Shown: positions 19,147-29,300 of the stretch, in pieces | Layout of the letters: every line of letters begins with the position of its first letter | How positions within the stretch are numbered: position 1 is the stretch's first letter | Assembly: GCF_000002515.2 (NCBI RefSeq) | Contig: NC_006042.1 | Span: 2,108,001 to 2,172,000 of the forward strand | DNA from: Kluyveromyces lactis | Taxonomy: Eukaryota > Ascomycota > Saccharomycetes > Saccharomycetales > Saccharomycetaceae | DNA length: 64,000 bases | Direction: 5' to 3' | Notes under the pieces: model-generated | Told to the model about the DNA's origin: nothing | Seen by the model: the letters and a program-made list of their open reading frames with translations, nothing else | Database searches by the model: none | Position numbers and translations under genes: made by a program

Positions 19147-20682
19147 TCAAGGAGTGTGCTGTTCCTCGTCTGGGCTATAGTGTCTTATGTCATCGATACA
19201 ATAAATGGCGACTTTTTTATAGTAGCTGAAGTCTGATCTTATTTGTCGAAGTTTAGCTCTAAAGAATTTTTTGAAAGTTATCTTACTGTCAATAGGTGGT
19301 AACAAGAGCTCTCGAAGGTTATCATTTTGAGTTTTAATCGCTTTACTGGGTTCAAGAGTCTTTTCTGCTTTTTCCCTTTTGAAGAAGCAACGTAAACGCT
19401 GTAATTGTTGGGTTAATGAAATACTGTCCAGAGATGATGGCGTGGTCCCAGGTTTATTTATTTCTATCTTGATAATACAATCAGCTTCATGCACGTCACC
19501 AAATTTTGGCACATAAGTGAGGTGTCTCAACCCAGTACACAGATCCATATCAATCATAGCTGTTTCATGGATATGTAAGTTTTTCAAAGAAGTTGGATTC
19601 TCAAGACCAGTAACCATGCCATTCTGAAATGCTAAAGCAGTTCTTATTGACTCGGAGTCTTCGGACTCCATCGAATAGTTTTCTTTCCCCATATTGATAT
19701 CTGCCACGGTACTTCGAACAGAATCTTTACCCAAAATCTTATCATCAATAGCATGGTTATTGGAAAAATTTTTGTTCTTTGTAGACTTCAAATATAGATG
19801 ACACATATCAACATCTGTTTTTGGTGTCAAGGGTTCCAAGTCATCCTCAAAGATTTTTTGACGCTCAATTTGTCTTTGTTTTATCTCCTCTAATTCCAAC
19901 GACGTTTGGCTTGTTTCCTCCTCCATTTGCCACAAACTGTAAACGTTTGTTCCTTCTAGCCACTTCATATCCACTTTAACGTAACGAGGGCTGATATCTT
20001 CCGGGTTAATATCCTTGTACAATTTGGCTCTTTCCTTCAACATCATCTTTGAGAAGGAAATAGATACTTTAGAGTTTAAAGTATGTTCTTCAGTAACCTT
20101 TGTTAAAAATTGCGTTGGGAACTTCCAAGGGATCTTGATCACCGATTGCTTCCCAGTATCGAAGAGTTCCGGAAAAGTTTCCCTCTTATCAGTTAAAGAA
20201 TTCATTTTCTGTTTACTTGCAGTACAGTGTTGAATAAAATCCTTAACATGATATAATGTCCCACACTTTAGAAAAAGATTCGCAGTGTATAGTTCCAAAG
20301 CATATTTCGTTAACGGATCTTCATAATTGTGATCCATTTCACCGTTCAAATTATAAAGATCATCAAATTTCAAAGGTTCAATACGAATGTCTGCCCAAAG
20401 AAGCTGTTTCTCTTCAAAGATCTCACCAGTATGATTTTCAAGCTGTTGATTGGAAAACTGTAAACACAAAATAAATTTGAACAAACTTAATTGCTGCAAA
20501 GTTTCGACGGGACTATCCCATACTGGCTCAGGTAGTTCAATCATTTTATCAATACACCATTGCTTCAACTGTCGTCCTTGTAAACTTTCAATTTCCAAAA
20601 GATGAAGAATAACTTCACCGAAATAACGATTCAAATCGGAGTCATTACTTTTCTCACCGTAGCAAACAAGCATAGAACTCAT
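19147..20682 (-). CDS. Conserved-looking protein of unknown function
   Basis: 511 residues, no signal peptide or membrane segment. The N-terminal 170 residues are helical and hydrophobic-patterned (NRYFGEVILHLLEIESL, LFKFILCLQFSNQQLEN), suggesting a globular domain. The middle (about 190-340) is charged and partly disordered, with a coiled-coil-like run ELEEIKQRQIERQK near 265-285. A second ordered region (about 385-500) includes LRHLTYVPKFGDVHEADCIIKIEINKPG and a basic stretch FKKFFRAKLRQIRSDF. I do not recognise the family. The Met at 20682 follows an AT-rich leader. It is convergent with the zinc-cluster gene (75 bp) and divergent from SYM1. Confidence 0.8.
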   Translation of the reverse strand: MSSMLVCYGEKSNDSDLNRYFGEVILHLLEIESLQGRQLKQWCIDKMIELPEPVWDSPVETLQQLSLFKFILCLQFSNQQLENHTGEIFEEKQLLWADIRIEPLKFDDLYNLNGEMDHNYEDPLTKYALELYTANLFLKCGTLYHVKDFIQHCTASKQKMNSLTDKRETFPELFDTGKQSVIKIPWKFPTQFLTKVTEEHTLNSKVSISFSKMMLKERAKLYKDINPEDISPRYVKVDMKWLEGTNVYSLWQMEEETSQTSLELEEIKQRQIERQKIFEDDLEPLTPKTDVDMCHLYLKSTKNKNFSNNHAIDDKILGKDSVRSTVADINMGKENYSMESEDSESIRTALAFQNGMVTGLENPTSLKNLHIHETAMIDMDLCTGLRHLTYVPKFGDVHEADCIIKIEINKPGTTPSSLDSISLTQQLQRLRCFFKREKAEKTLEPSKAIKTQNDNLRELLLPPIDSKITFKKFFRAKLRQIRSDFSYYKKVAIYCIDDIRHYSPDEEQHTP

Positions 20683-21433
20683 CCTGCTTTAAATATCCAA
20701 TGAGAATAGCACAACCTGGGGGTAAGCAGTATTTTACTGAATACACCAACGTTTCATCAAGCCTCGATTGTTAAGGTAATGTGGACTAACTTATCATAAT
20801 CAAACATAAAAAAAGACACGCTACATATACGCAAAGAAAGACCAGAAGATAAGTTTAGTTCGAAACAAACATGTAATCAAGTATACATTGAAATCAACAT
20901 TTTGTGTCAGTTTTATGCTGAAAGGAAATGTATTCCGTCCATCTTTGACAAGAAATACTGAAATTTACACACTGACGTGCGTCAGCTGAGCGGAAAATTG
21001 GGCGAGAAAAAAAAAAGACTTTTTTTCGCCGATTAGGAAGAAGAAAGAAGAATCGGAGCACGTGACCACTGTCATTTTCAACATGGTTGGGCATGCCAGA
21101 ACTCTCCCCTTATCGATGCATCTCGCGGTGATACAAGCCCATTTGATATCCGTAATAAAATAAATGATAGCAACAATAGCAGCAGTAGCAGCAACGCAAG
21201 ACATTGGTTTTGCAATTTTCTAGGGAAATTGCAAAAAAAAATAAGAAGAGGCTGTATACAATGCAGATAGTTTTATAAAAAGAGATGAGCTGAAATGGCT
21301 GCGGAATTGCAGAAGTTATTGACTTGCAGGAAGTTGGAGACTCGTTTTTAGATTTGAAATAGGAATTTGATGGGGTGGCGATAAAGTTGTTACACCAGCT
21401 ATTATACGACTTTAATACTGTGTTTTCGCGAAG
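20683..21433. other. Intergenic: divergent promoter of the unknown gene and SYM1
   Basis: 751 bp. Contains CACGTGAC at 21059-21066, a Cbf1/E-box type site, and homopolymer A and T runs near 21006-21025. No centromere-like CDEIII accompanies the E-box. No RNA gene recognised. Confidence 0.45.
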
Positions 21434-22021
21434 ATGAACGGATTTGTTAATTGGTATACTGCATCTGTGAAGAGATCTCCCAGGTTGACCAATGGGATAA
21501 TGACTGGTTCATTATTTGGGATCGGTGATGTGATTGCACAAGTTGGGTTCCCCGAAAAAAAGGGTCAGAAGTACGATCTTGCAAGAACGGTTCGGGCCGT
21601 TGTATACGGTTCTTTGATTTTCTCAATAATCGGTGATTCGTGGTACAAATTCTTGAACCAGAAAGTTATAGTGAAACCGGGGAAACATTGGACCAACACT
21701 GCCGCAAGGGTCGGATGCGACCAACTTCTCTTTGCCCCGGTTGGTATTCCAATGTACTACGGTGTCATGTCAATACTCGAGGGTAAATCGCTAGTTGATG
21801 CAAAGAAAAAGATAGAAGACAATTGGTGGCCCACTTTGGTCACAAACTGGTATGTTTGGCCTGCGTTCCAACTAATTAACTTTTCATTGGTACCAGTGCA
21901 TCATAGGCTCTTCTCCGTCAATATAATATCCATATTTTGGAATGCTTTCCTATCTTTCAAGAATTCTATTTCTCCAAGTGACAAGAAAGTACCTGTGAAC
22001 TTCCCACCGGTTCCTGAATAG
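21434..22021 (+). CDS. SYM1: Mitochondrial inner-membrane protein, Mpv17/PMP22 family
   Basis: 195 residues (S. cerevisiae Sym1 has 197). The family pattern is complete: the amphipathic start FVNWYTASVKRSPRLTN, the segment GIGDVIAQ, the GPxxH-type block here seen as SIIGDSWYKFLNQKV, and the C-terminal signature WPAFQLINFSLVPVHHR. Four membrane helices fit the family. Mpv17/Sym1 forms a channel in the mitochondrial inner membrane and is needed for ethanol growth at heat stress in S. cerevisiae. It is followed by MCP2, as YLR251W and YLR253W are. Confidence 0.96.
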   Translation: MNGFVNWYTASVKRSPRLTNGIMTGSLFGIGDVIAQVGFPEKKGQKYDLARTVRAVVYGSLIFSIIGDSWYKFLNQKVIVKPGKHWTNTAARVGCDQLLFAPVGIPMYYGVMSILEGKSLVDAKKKIEDNWWPTLVTNWYVWPAFQLINFSLVPVHHRLFSVNIISIFWNAFLSFKNSISPSDKKVPVNFPPVPE

Positions 22022-22326
22022 ATGAAGATGAATATATACATATAGACAAAAATGTATTTCGAAAAAGAACTATTTATCGTCAAAGCCTAACGCTTGCAGC
22101 ATCAGTTTAAAGCTCGGGGGTTTCAACAGTTCTGTTGATCATTTGTTATGTCACCAAAGTTATCACCGTTAGCATTCAAAATTCCTCTATGCTTAGGAAA
22201 CTGAATTTTTCACAGGGTTTTTGTTTGTTATATATGGTTGGTAAGATTTGTCAAAAACGCTACCAAACTCTACATATTCATGTAAGAACCGAGTCTAAAG
22301 AGCATCCGGCTTGCATATGTTGACCA
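22022..22326. other. Intergenic: SYM1 to MCP2
   Basis: 305 bp between two plus-strand genes, holding the SYM1 3' end and MCP2 promoter. No named element recognised. Confidence 0.4.
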
Positions 22327-24018
22327 ATGCTTACTAGAAATATTGTGCGGACGCGACCTTTCTCGAGCCACCTTTTTATAAGGACTTTGAGGCAACAGAG
22401 GTTCTTTTCTGACACAACTTCGGTTCCGAAAAAGAGGTTAATAAATTGGAAATATGTTGCATTCGGTTTGGCAGGTACTGGTGTGGCTTTCTATAACACT
22501 AACGATACTTTCCATGATTTCACTAGGCACATATACTTGACTTTGGGCCGTGTTGGTGTTGTTACTCGGGCAACGGCTCGCTGTTTCTATCATTACAAAA
22601 AGACCCTTGACGGGAAATATCAAAATGATGCGGAGTATCAAACAGCGTTGAAGAACTGCCATAAGAGATGTGCAGATATTACTCTTAAAGCACTTGAACG
22701 TAATGGTGGAGTGTTCATCAAGTTGGGTCAACATATTGGGGCTATGACGTACTTGCTACCGCCCGAATGGACCGATACGATGATTCCATTGCAGGATAAA
22801 TGTCCGGAATCTACCGTTCAAGAAATAGATCAAATGTTTCAGCAAGATCTCAAATGTACTTTGGATGAAGTGTTCTCTGAATTTGATCCAAGACCTATTG
22901 GTGTAGCGTCGTTGGCTCAAGTTCATGTTGCTAAACTAAAGTCTACTGGCGAAAAAGTAGCAGTCAAGTGCCAGCACCCTCAGTTGAAGGAATTTGTTCC
23001 ATTAGATGTGATGCTTACCCAAACAGTTTTTAATCTGTTGGACGTGGTGTTCCCAGAATACCCATTAACATGGCTAGGGGATGAATTACAGTCTTCGATT
23101 TATATTGAGCTAGATTTTACAAAAGAAGCTGAAAACGCCAAGAAATCCGCAGAAGATTTTATCAGCTGTGTAAACAAAACAGCATTAAGAATTCCTAAAG
23201 TTGTAAGTGCTAATAAGAGAATATTGATATTGGAATATCTACACGGAGAAAGGTTGGATAATATCAAATACATGGACGAACATCACATCTCAAGATCAGA
23301 GGTCTCTTCATGTCTATCTCATATCTTCAATAGGATGATTTTCACTCCAAACGTTGGCATTCACTGTGATCCACATGGAGGAAACTTGGCCATCAGGGCG
23401 CTAGAAAAGCCATATAAGGGTCATAATTTCGAAATCATTCTATATGACCACGGGTTATACAGAACACCTACTACGGAGATGAGACGAGACTATGCCAAAT
23501 TTTGGTTAGCGCTCCTTGATCAAGACCAAGAGAAATTACATTATTATGCGAAACAGTTTGCCCATGTCAATGACGAGCAGGTTCCCCTATTTGCAGCTGC
23601 AATTACTGGCCGTAGTATTGATACCGCGTTGAATTACGATATCTCTAAACCAAGATCTCAGGAGGAAATGGCAGTTATGTCTTCAAAAATAACTGAAGGA
23701 GACTTGTTGGTTGATTTGATGAGTATTCTTTCGAAAATACCCAGTGTTGTACTATTAATCTTGAAAACAAATGATCTCACTCGACACTTAGACGAATGTC
23801 TCCACAATCCATTGGGCCCTGAACGAACATTCTTAATTATGAGCCAGTATTGCTCTAAGATCGTTTATGATGAAGCTCGTGAGACGATTAATGGATCATA
23901 TTCAAGATGGTCTGTGAAATGGATATTTTGCGAACTAAAAGCCTGGTTGGAATTCCAACGTCGTAAGAACCAATTAGTCTTGTATGATTTAGCTTTATGG
24001 TGGAAGAACAAATTTTAA
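22327..24018 (+). CDS. MCP2: Mitochondrial ADCK/ABC1-family protein
   Basis: 563 residues (S. cerevisiae Mcp2 569). A basic N-terminus (MLTRNIVRTRPFSSHLFIRTLRQQRFF) serves as mitochondrial presequence, followed by a membrane segment at about 42-58. The atypical ABC1/UbiB kinase fold shows the family-specific KxGQ motif (VFIKLGQHIG), the Ala/Ser-rich loop SLAQVHVAKL, the lysine in KVAVKCQ, and the catalytic block HCDPHGGNL and YDHGLYRT (DHG in place of DFG). Mcp2 acts in mitochondrial lipid homeostasis and interacts genetically with ERMES. The start at 22327 gives a full presequence. Confidence 0.95.
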   Translation: MLTRNIVRTRPFSSHLFIRTLRQQRFFSDTTSVPKKRLINWKYVAFGLAGTGVAFYNTNDTFHDFTRHIYLTLGRVGVVTRATARCFYHYKKTLDGKYQNDAEYQTALKNCHKRCADITLKALERNGGVFIKLGQHIGAMTYLLPPEWTDTMIPLQDKCPESTVQEIDQMFQQDLKCTLDEVFSEFDPRPIGVASLAQVHVAKLKSTGEKVAVKCQHPQLKEFVPLDVMLTQTVFNLLDVVFPEYPLTWLGDELQSSIYIELDFTKEAENAKKSAEDFISCVNKTALRIPKVVSANKRILILEYLHGERLDNIKYMDEHHISRSEVSSCLSHIFNRMIFTPNVGIHCDPHGGNLAIRALEKPYKGHNFEIILYDHGLYRTPTTEMRRDYAKFWLALLDQDQEKLHYYAKQFAHVNDEQVPLFAAAITGRSIDTALNYDISKPRSQEEMAVMSSKITEGDLLVDLMSILSKIPSVVLLILKTNDLTRHLDECLHNPLGPERTFLIMSQYCSKIVYDEARETINGSYSRWSVKWIFCELKAWLEFQRRKNQLVLYDLALWWKNKF

Positions 24019-24131
24019 AAATCAGTTGCTGTATATAGTTTCTGAATAACTTCAGTATTAAACTTTTTACATACCACGGTGTTCTCGAATTGATGAGACT
24101 ACCTCATCAACTAACAGATACCAGTTTTATT

Positions 24132-25136
24132 TTAATGATGATCCTCGATAATTTTTTTGGCTGTAACGATATCCATTATAGCCAATCCAACAATTTTTGA
24201 CAAAGTTATAGATCTGGATCCCACCAGTACTTCTGTCTTAACGGAACTCACTGATTCAAGTTGACCGATTTCGATCAACTGAGAGGGTTCAACTTTTGCA
24301 GTGATCAATTCACCAGCTTCTAACAAGGTGTGTTCCTTGGAATCAACGATAATTTTGGCATCTTCCTTTTGGAACAATGATACCAGTTCAGTGTCGCATT
24401 CATGCATATGAGGCTGGTAACTACCAATCAACCCAATGTAAGTGAAAGGAATATCTGAGCTTTCCTGGAAGAATTTTTTAAAGATACTAGGTGATGAAGT
24501 GGGGACAGTGCCGAAGATAACGTGACTGCTGTTACAAATCCCAGCTACTTCTTCACTGTCGCTTTTCACATAGTTAATATTCTTAACATTATTACACGAA
24601 CCAAGCAAATCTGCTTCATCCAATAGGCTAGATCTGTAAACTACGTTTAATTCAATTTCCTTTTCAGAAAAGAGCTTAGAACACACGAAAGAATGCCAGA
24701 ACGCTTGCAAGCCGGTCCCAAACACGGTGACATTCAACTTCGCAATATTATCAAATTTGTGTTTCACTTTGTACAAACCGATATGAGAACTCAATGCAGT
24801 TCTGATACCAGTGACCTGTTTTGCATCGACAACACCTTGGATCAACCCTGTAGTTGGTTCTAGTACGTTGATTGCACCGACAAAGCCTACTCTCGAATTA
24901 GCGTTATAACCCAAAGTCTTCACACCACAATAAACGTCATCAACAACAGGCATGAACATGTGCATAGTGTCCCCTCGAGGGGTAAAAACCTTGGTTCTAG
25001 GGGGAACAATTGTTGGATTTTCAGAATATCTGGTCAGTCCATCCTGTAATGCTTGAAGGTGGGATATAACTTCTGCCCGAGAAAGGTTAAGAAAATGAGT
25101 CTTCACTTGAGGGTCCAGTAAAGTCTTCAAACTCAT
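24132..25136 (-). CDS. Ornithine cyclodeaminase / mu-crystallin family protein (YGL159W-like)
   Basis: 334 residues. The family fold is clear from the N-terminal TKVFTPRGDTMHMFMPV and YCGVKTLGYN (substrate site region), TTGLIQGVVDAKQVTGIRTALSSHIG (the conserved Arg-Thr-Ala-Ala-type segment) and the Rossmann turn VFGTGLQAFWHS (expected GxGxQA). Members bind NAD(P)H and act on cyclic imines, ornithine or thyroid-hormone-like ligands; the substrate here is not known. S. cerevisiae YGL159W is, from memory, of this type and is a neighbour of AIM14, which is also in this window. It is convergent with MCP2 (113 bp). Confidence 0.87.
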   Translation of the reverse strand: MSLKTLLDPQVKTHFLNLSRAEVISHLQALQDGLTRYSENPTIVPPRTKVFTPRGDTMHMFMPVVDDVYCGVKTLGYNANSRVGFVGAINVLEPTTGLIQGVVDAKQVTGIRTALSSHIGLYKVKHKFDNIAKLNVTVFGTGLQAFWHSFVCSKLFSEKEIELNVVYRSSLLDEADLLGSCNNVKNINYVKSDSEEVAGICNSSHVIFGTVPTSSPSIFKKFFQESSDIPFTYIGLIGSYQPHMHECDTELVSLFQKEDAKIIVDSKEHTLLEAGELITAKVEPSQLIEIGQLESVSSVKTEVLVGSRSITLSKIVGLAIMDIVTAKKIIEDHH

Positions 25137-26384
25137 TAGTGAAATTGGCTCTAAGGTTCTTGAGAAACTTCGTTTCTAGATCAATGGCTTACGCACCTGA
25201 AAGAAAGCAATACTGTAAAACGGTTTCTATCAATCATTGTACGCTCTTTTTAAAGAATTGGTCGAAACCAGGGTTTTGGCTGCCTAATTTTGATGTCTCA
25301 AATTACTCGACGGCTAATGATAAGAAAACCTAAAAGGATGCATAACCTTGAACAGGAAGGTAAAGAGGGTATTAAGCCCTGCGATTCTATTTTGACATTT
25401 CACACACCAGACCGAAGGAACTACTGGATATACTTGATTAAAATGCTCTGCTCGGCTGGCCTGTCTCTTTGTATGTTCAGTTTGATTCACTCCTTTCTTT
25501 TCTTTTTCCTGCTGACAACTTCCATCACGTGACCATCGTATAGCGCACTCAAGAATTATGATGGGGACCTTCGTAGCGAACTCTCAGTCTGTTGGAATAA
25601 AATCAGTGAAAGAGAATACTGGAATACAATCGTTGTAGGAAATTACTAATCATTCAATATTAACGTCTTTTATCCAAATGCACCCTGCTGAGTGCCGTCA
25701 GTAAACTCTGCACTCTCTCATTTGGCAGTTTCTTTTCACAACATCTGTCCAAAAGCCTCGCAGGAAAACTACACAACTCACACTCGCCTAGCTTTATCCA
25801 CCTTACCATTCCCCTTAAAACCCCCACCCGCTAAACGACGAGAGAATATCGCTAATGCCCCTCGATGTTGTAGCTTATGTTATGGCTTCTAAAAACTGTC
25901 ATCTGCCATTGCATACTCTTTCCTTTTTCTTGCGGGCTTCCCACCTTCTATACTGTCCAACATCGAAAAAGTGAGAATGAGAGAACCTTTAAAATAAATA
26001 CGAAAGAGACGGACTGAGATGAATCAGGTGTTGTTATTAAAAGAAGAGATAATTTAGTGTACAGCTCAACAGAAAGCCGTAATTCTGGAATAATTTACAA
26101 TTTATCGACTGGAAGTACATATATTTACCGAATTTAACTTTCTTTCTTTCATGGTTGTTGAGAGAGACTGTTTAAGTGATTAGTTTTCAATCTATTCCTT
26201 TACATTCATTCTTGATAGCGAAAGGGCAATAGGAAAAAAGAGATCGGACCTTGAGTTTGAGATACCAAGTGACGCGTTACAGTGATAAGAAGTTCACGTA
26301 TATTTCGTCAATTTTTTTAACTAGTTTATTATCACACACACAGTGATAGATATACAAAGGTTAGAGGTGGATATTTTTTGAACT
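25137..26384. other. Intergenic: long HAP1 upstream region
   Basis: 1248 bp between the cyclodeaminase-like gene and HAP1. It contains an ATCACGTGAC E-box near 25526 and a 373-bp segment with LTR-like ends (25590-25962). TGAGAATGAGAGAACC and CACACACACAGTG motifs occur near the HAP1 start. No small gene is convincing. Confidence 0.45.
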
Positions 26385-29300
26385 ATGAGCTCTATTACCT
26401 CACCTGGAACAGGCACCCCGCAGCAGAAGCGGAAGAGAAACAGAGTACCCCTGAGCTGTACAATATGTCGAAAGAGGAAAGTTAAGTGTGACAAAGGACG
26501 GCCTCAGTGCCAGCAATGTGTCAAGACTGGTGTTGGTCATCTATGCCATTATATGGAACAGACGTGGGCTGAAGAAGCCGAGAAAGAGCTGTCGAAGGAT
26601 TCGGAGTTGAAGCAGCTTAGAGAACGTGTGAAGTCTTTGGAAGAAACTCTTTCAAAAGTTCATGCCACTACGACGAATCCTATGACCAGTGCTAACCAGA
26701 GTCCAGCGTCAGATGGTTTGAATGTCGGTTGTCCTCATGCAGGTGGCAGTACTCAACGGCTGTTATCCGGATCCAATGGAAATTCACCTATTCTAAGTAC
26801 GGAACAAACGCCATCCAATGAGAATAAGTATGATAACGATGAGTTGGATTTGACAAGACAGTTCGATATGTTACATTTGAAAAATAATGGTACTGTGCAT
26901 CTTGGAGCTACCCATTGGTTGGCAATAATGAAAGGTGATCCTTACTTAAAACTTCTCTGGGGTCATATCTTCACATTAAGAGAGAAGCTCACGGAATGGT
27001 ATTCTCAGAAACGGAAATCTAGTACCGTCTCCGCTGGTGCAGGTACATGTCCCGTCATTCATGGCTCAATACAACAATCCAAATGTCCAGTTGCACATGC
27101 AACTAGGAACGTTGCAGAGAGACCGAAGAGCTCTGAGTCACGTTGCCCTGTAGCACATGCTCCTAGGCCCGAGAAAAACTCCACACAAAAATGCCCTGTT
27201 GACCATAGTGCTTTCATCGGTTCTGCTAGCTCGGGTCAATGCCCCGTGGCACATACCGTTGTCAAGGAAGAAGTTGACGCAACTACTTCTGGATGTCCAA
27301 TAGACCACACAAAGTTTTCCTCTATGGAAGGTTCTCCTGATCCTGCAGCTAAGGGAAAGCTTCCGGCTTTGCCGTCTTTCCAAAATTTGACAGCGAAATG
27401 TCCAATGCTTCGCGAGGGAACTCCAACCCCAACGTTGAACAGCCAGGAATCTGGGCATAATTCGAAACGCACTAGTGTAGTGCCGGAGATGTCATCAGAG
27501 CAGGCCACTGATGCCATAAGCAAGGCCTTGCCACCAAAAAAAATCGTATTCCTTTTCATGGATAAATTCTTTAATCACATTTACCCAATCGTACCTATAC
27601 TTGATGAGCAGACCTTCAAACTACAGGTAAATCAAATTTTGCAAACAAATAATAACCAAACAACTGTCAAATTGACGAAGCCGTTAGATGCTTGTGTTTT
27701 GGGGATATTATTGATTATTTTGAGAATAACATGGCTTTCCTTGACTCCCAACGCATGCAATATCAAGTTAGGACCAGAGTGCGAATCGTTAAAATTAGAA
27801 CCTACATACTCCGCTACTATCACACAGGCTAAAGAGGAAGCCATGCTATTAAAATACGAAACACCTATTGAAACAGTGGAGATTGTAAGGAAATTTTTGA
27901 TCAAGTTTGATGAAATCAGTAGTTTCGCAAACTCCAATGTTAACATCACCACAGTTCAATTTGCCATTTTCTACAAATTGTATCTCATGTCCTCTCCGGA
28001 TAAGACGGATTATACACAACCCAACACATTTACCTCAACGGGTCAAGATAATGAGACCCACCAAGTTCTTATGTCCAGTATTGTGCAAATGGCTTTCAGC
28101 TGTGGATTGCACCGTGATCCTGATAATTTCCCTCAACTAAACACAGCAGTCAATGGTTCCAAGTTGACGAAAGAAGCTTTGTCGAATACCGAGAGATTGA
28201 AACATACATGGAGGAAAACCTGGTTCTTTATTGTCTCACTTGATGTTCAACAGTCTCTATCACTAGGTACACCCAGATTATTACGTAATCTAAATGACTT
28301 CAGTGACACTAAACTTCCCTGTGCATCGAAGATCGATTATGTGAACAATATCAAGGAACTCATCCTGGTCAAGAATTTCAAATTGTTCTTCCAAATTGAC
28401 TTATGTATCATCTCTGTTTTGAATCATATTTTGAATGTTTCTCTTGCAAGGACAGTTAGAAAATTTGAGCTTGACCAACTAATACAAAGCTTAGGTAAAC
28501 TACGTGATGGTGTTACTCCGACGAATGATGTTGTCAATGATCTTGTTAATAAAGGCCTATTATTTACCACAGAAGGAACTGTGCTTTTGGACCAAAACCC
28601 AGAGCATTCCTATTCGTTACCATCCTTAACATCCGTTCTTTCAACAGTAGATAAAAGCTCTTCAGAAGAAAAGGAAAAGAAACTCAGTCTCGCCCACGAA
28701 TCCACCACAAGAGCTTTGTTTTTCTCAAAACATGTCACAATTAGCATGCTACAATATTTGTTAAACTACATCTTATTCACGCATTACGAACCGTTAGGTA
28801 ACGAAGACCCCGGCACAAGAATTTTAGCTAAAGATTATGCACAAGAAGCCCTCAACTATGCAGTGGAAGGCTTCAAAAACTGCATACTCTTCTATAACAG
28901 CACCGGTATGAACAACATGTTCAGTTATATGGATGTGCTTTTGTCGCCCACCTGCTTGGACGTCGGACATCGTGCTTTACAGTTTATCGTTTGCCTAATT
29001 TTGCGGGCTAAATGTGGCCCTTTAACAGGTATGGGTGAATCCCCAGCTATAGGTAACCAAAATAACACTGTTACTAGCAGCAGCGAAGATGAAACAGACC
29101 AAATGAAGAGAGATTCATCCCCATCTCCAGGAAACGTCCTTACAGATGTCAGTCTGGATGCAGGTGAAAACTTAGCCGAAGTTCTCCTCGCAAGAATGAT
29201 CTTATTTCACAAGTTGACAAAACAAATCTCTGCCAAATATAACTATGCCGTAAGAATGACGAAATCCACAGGTTTCTTTATCACTTTACTTAAGAAACCT

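Noticed and set aside
21059-21066. GTCACGTG (minus strand) as a centromere CDEI; similar sites near 25526, 48914 and 54507
   Set aside because: None has an AT-rich CDEII followed by a CCGAA-containing CDEIII; ordinary promoter E-boxes fit better.
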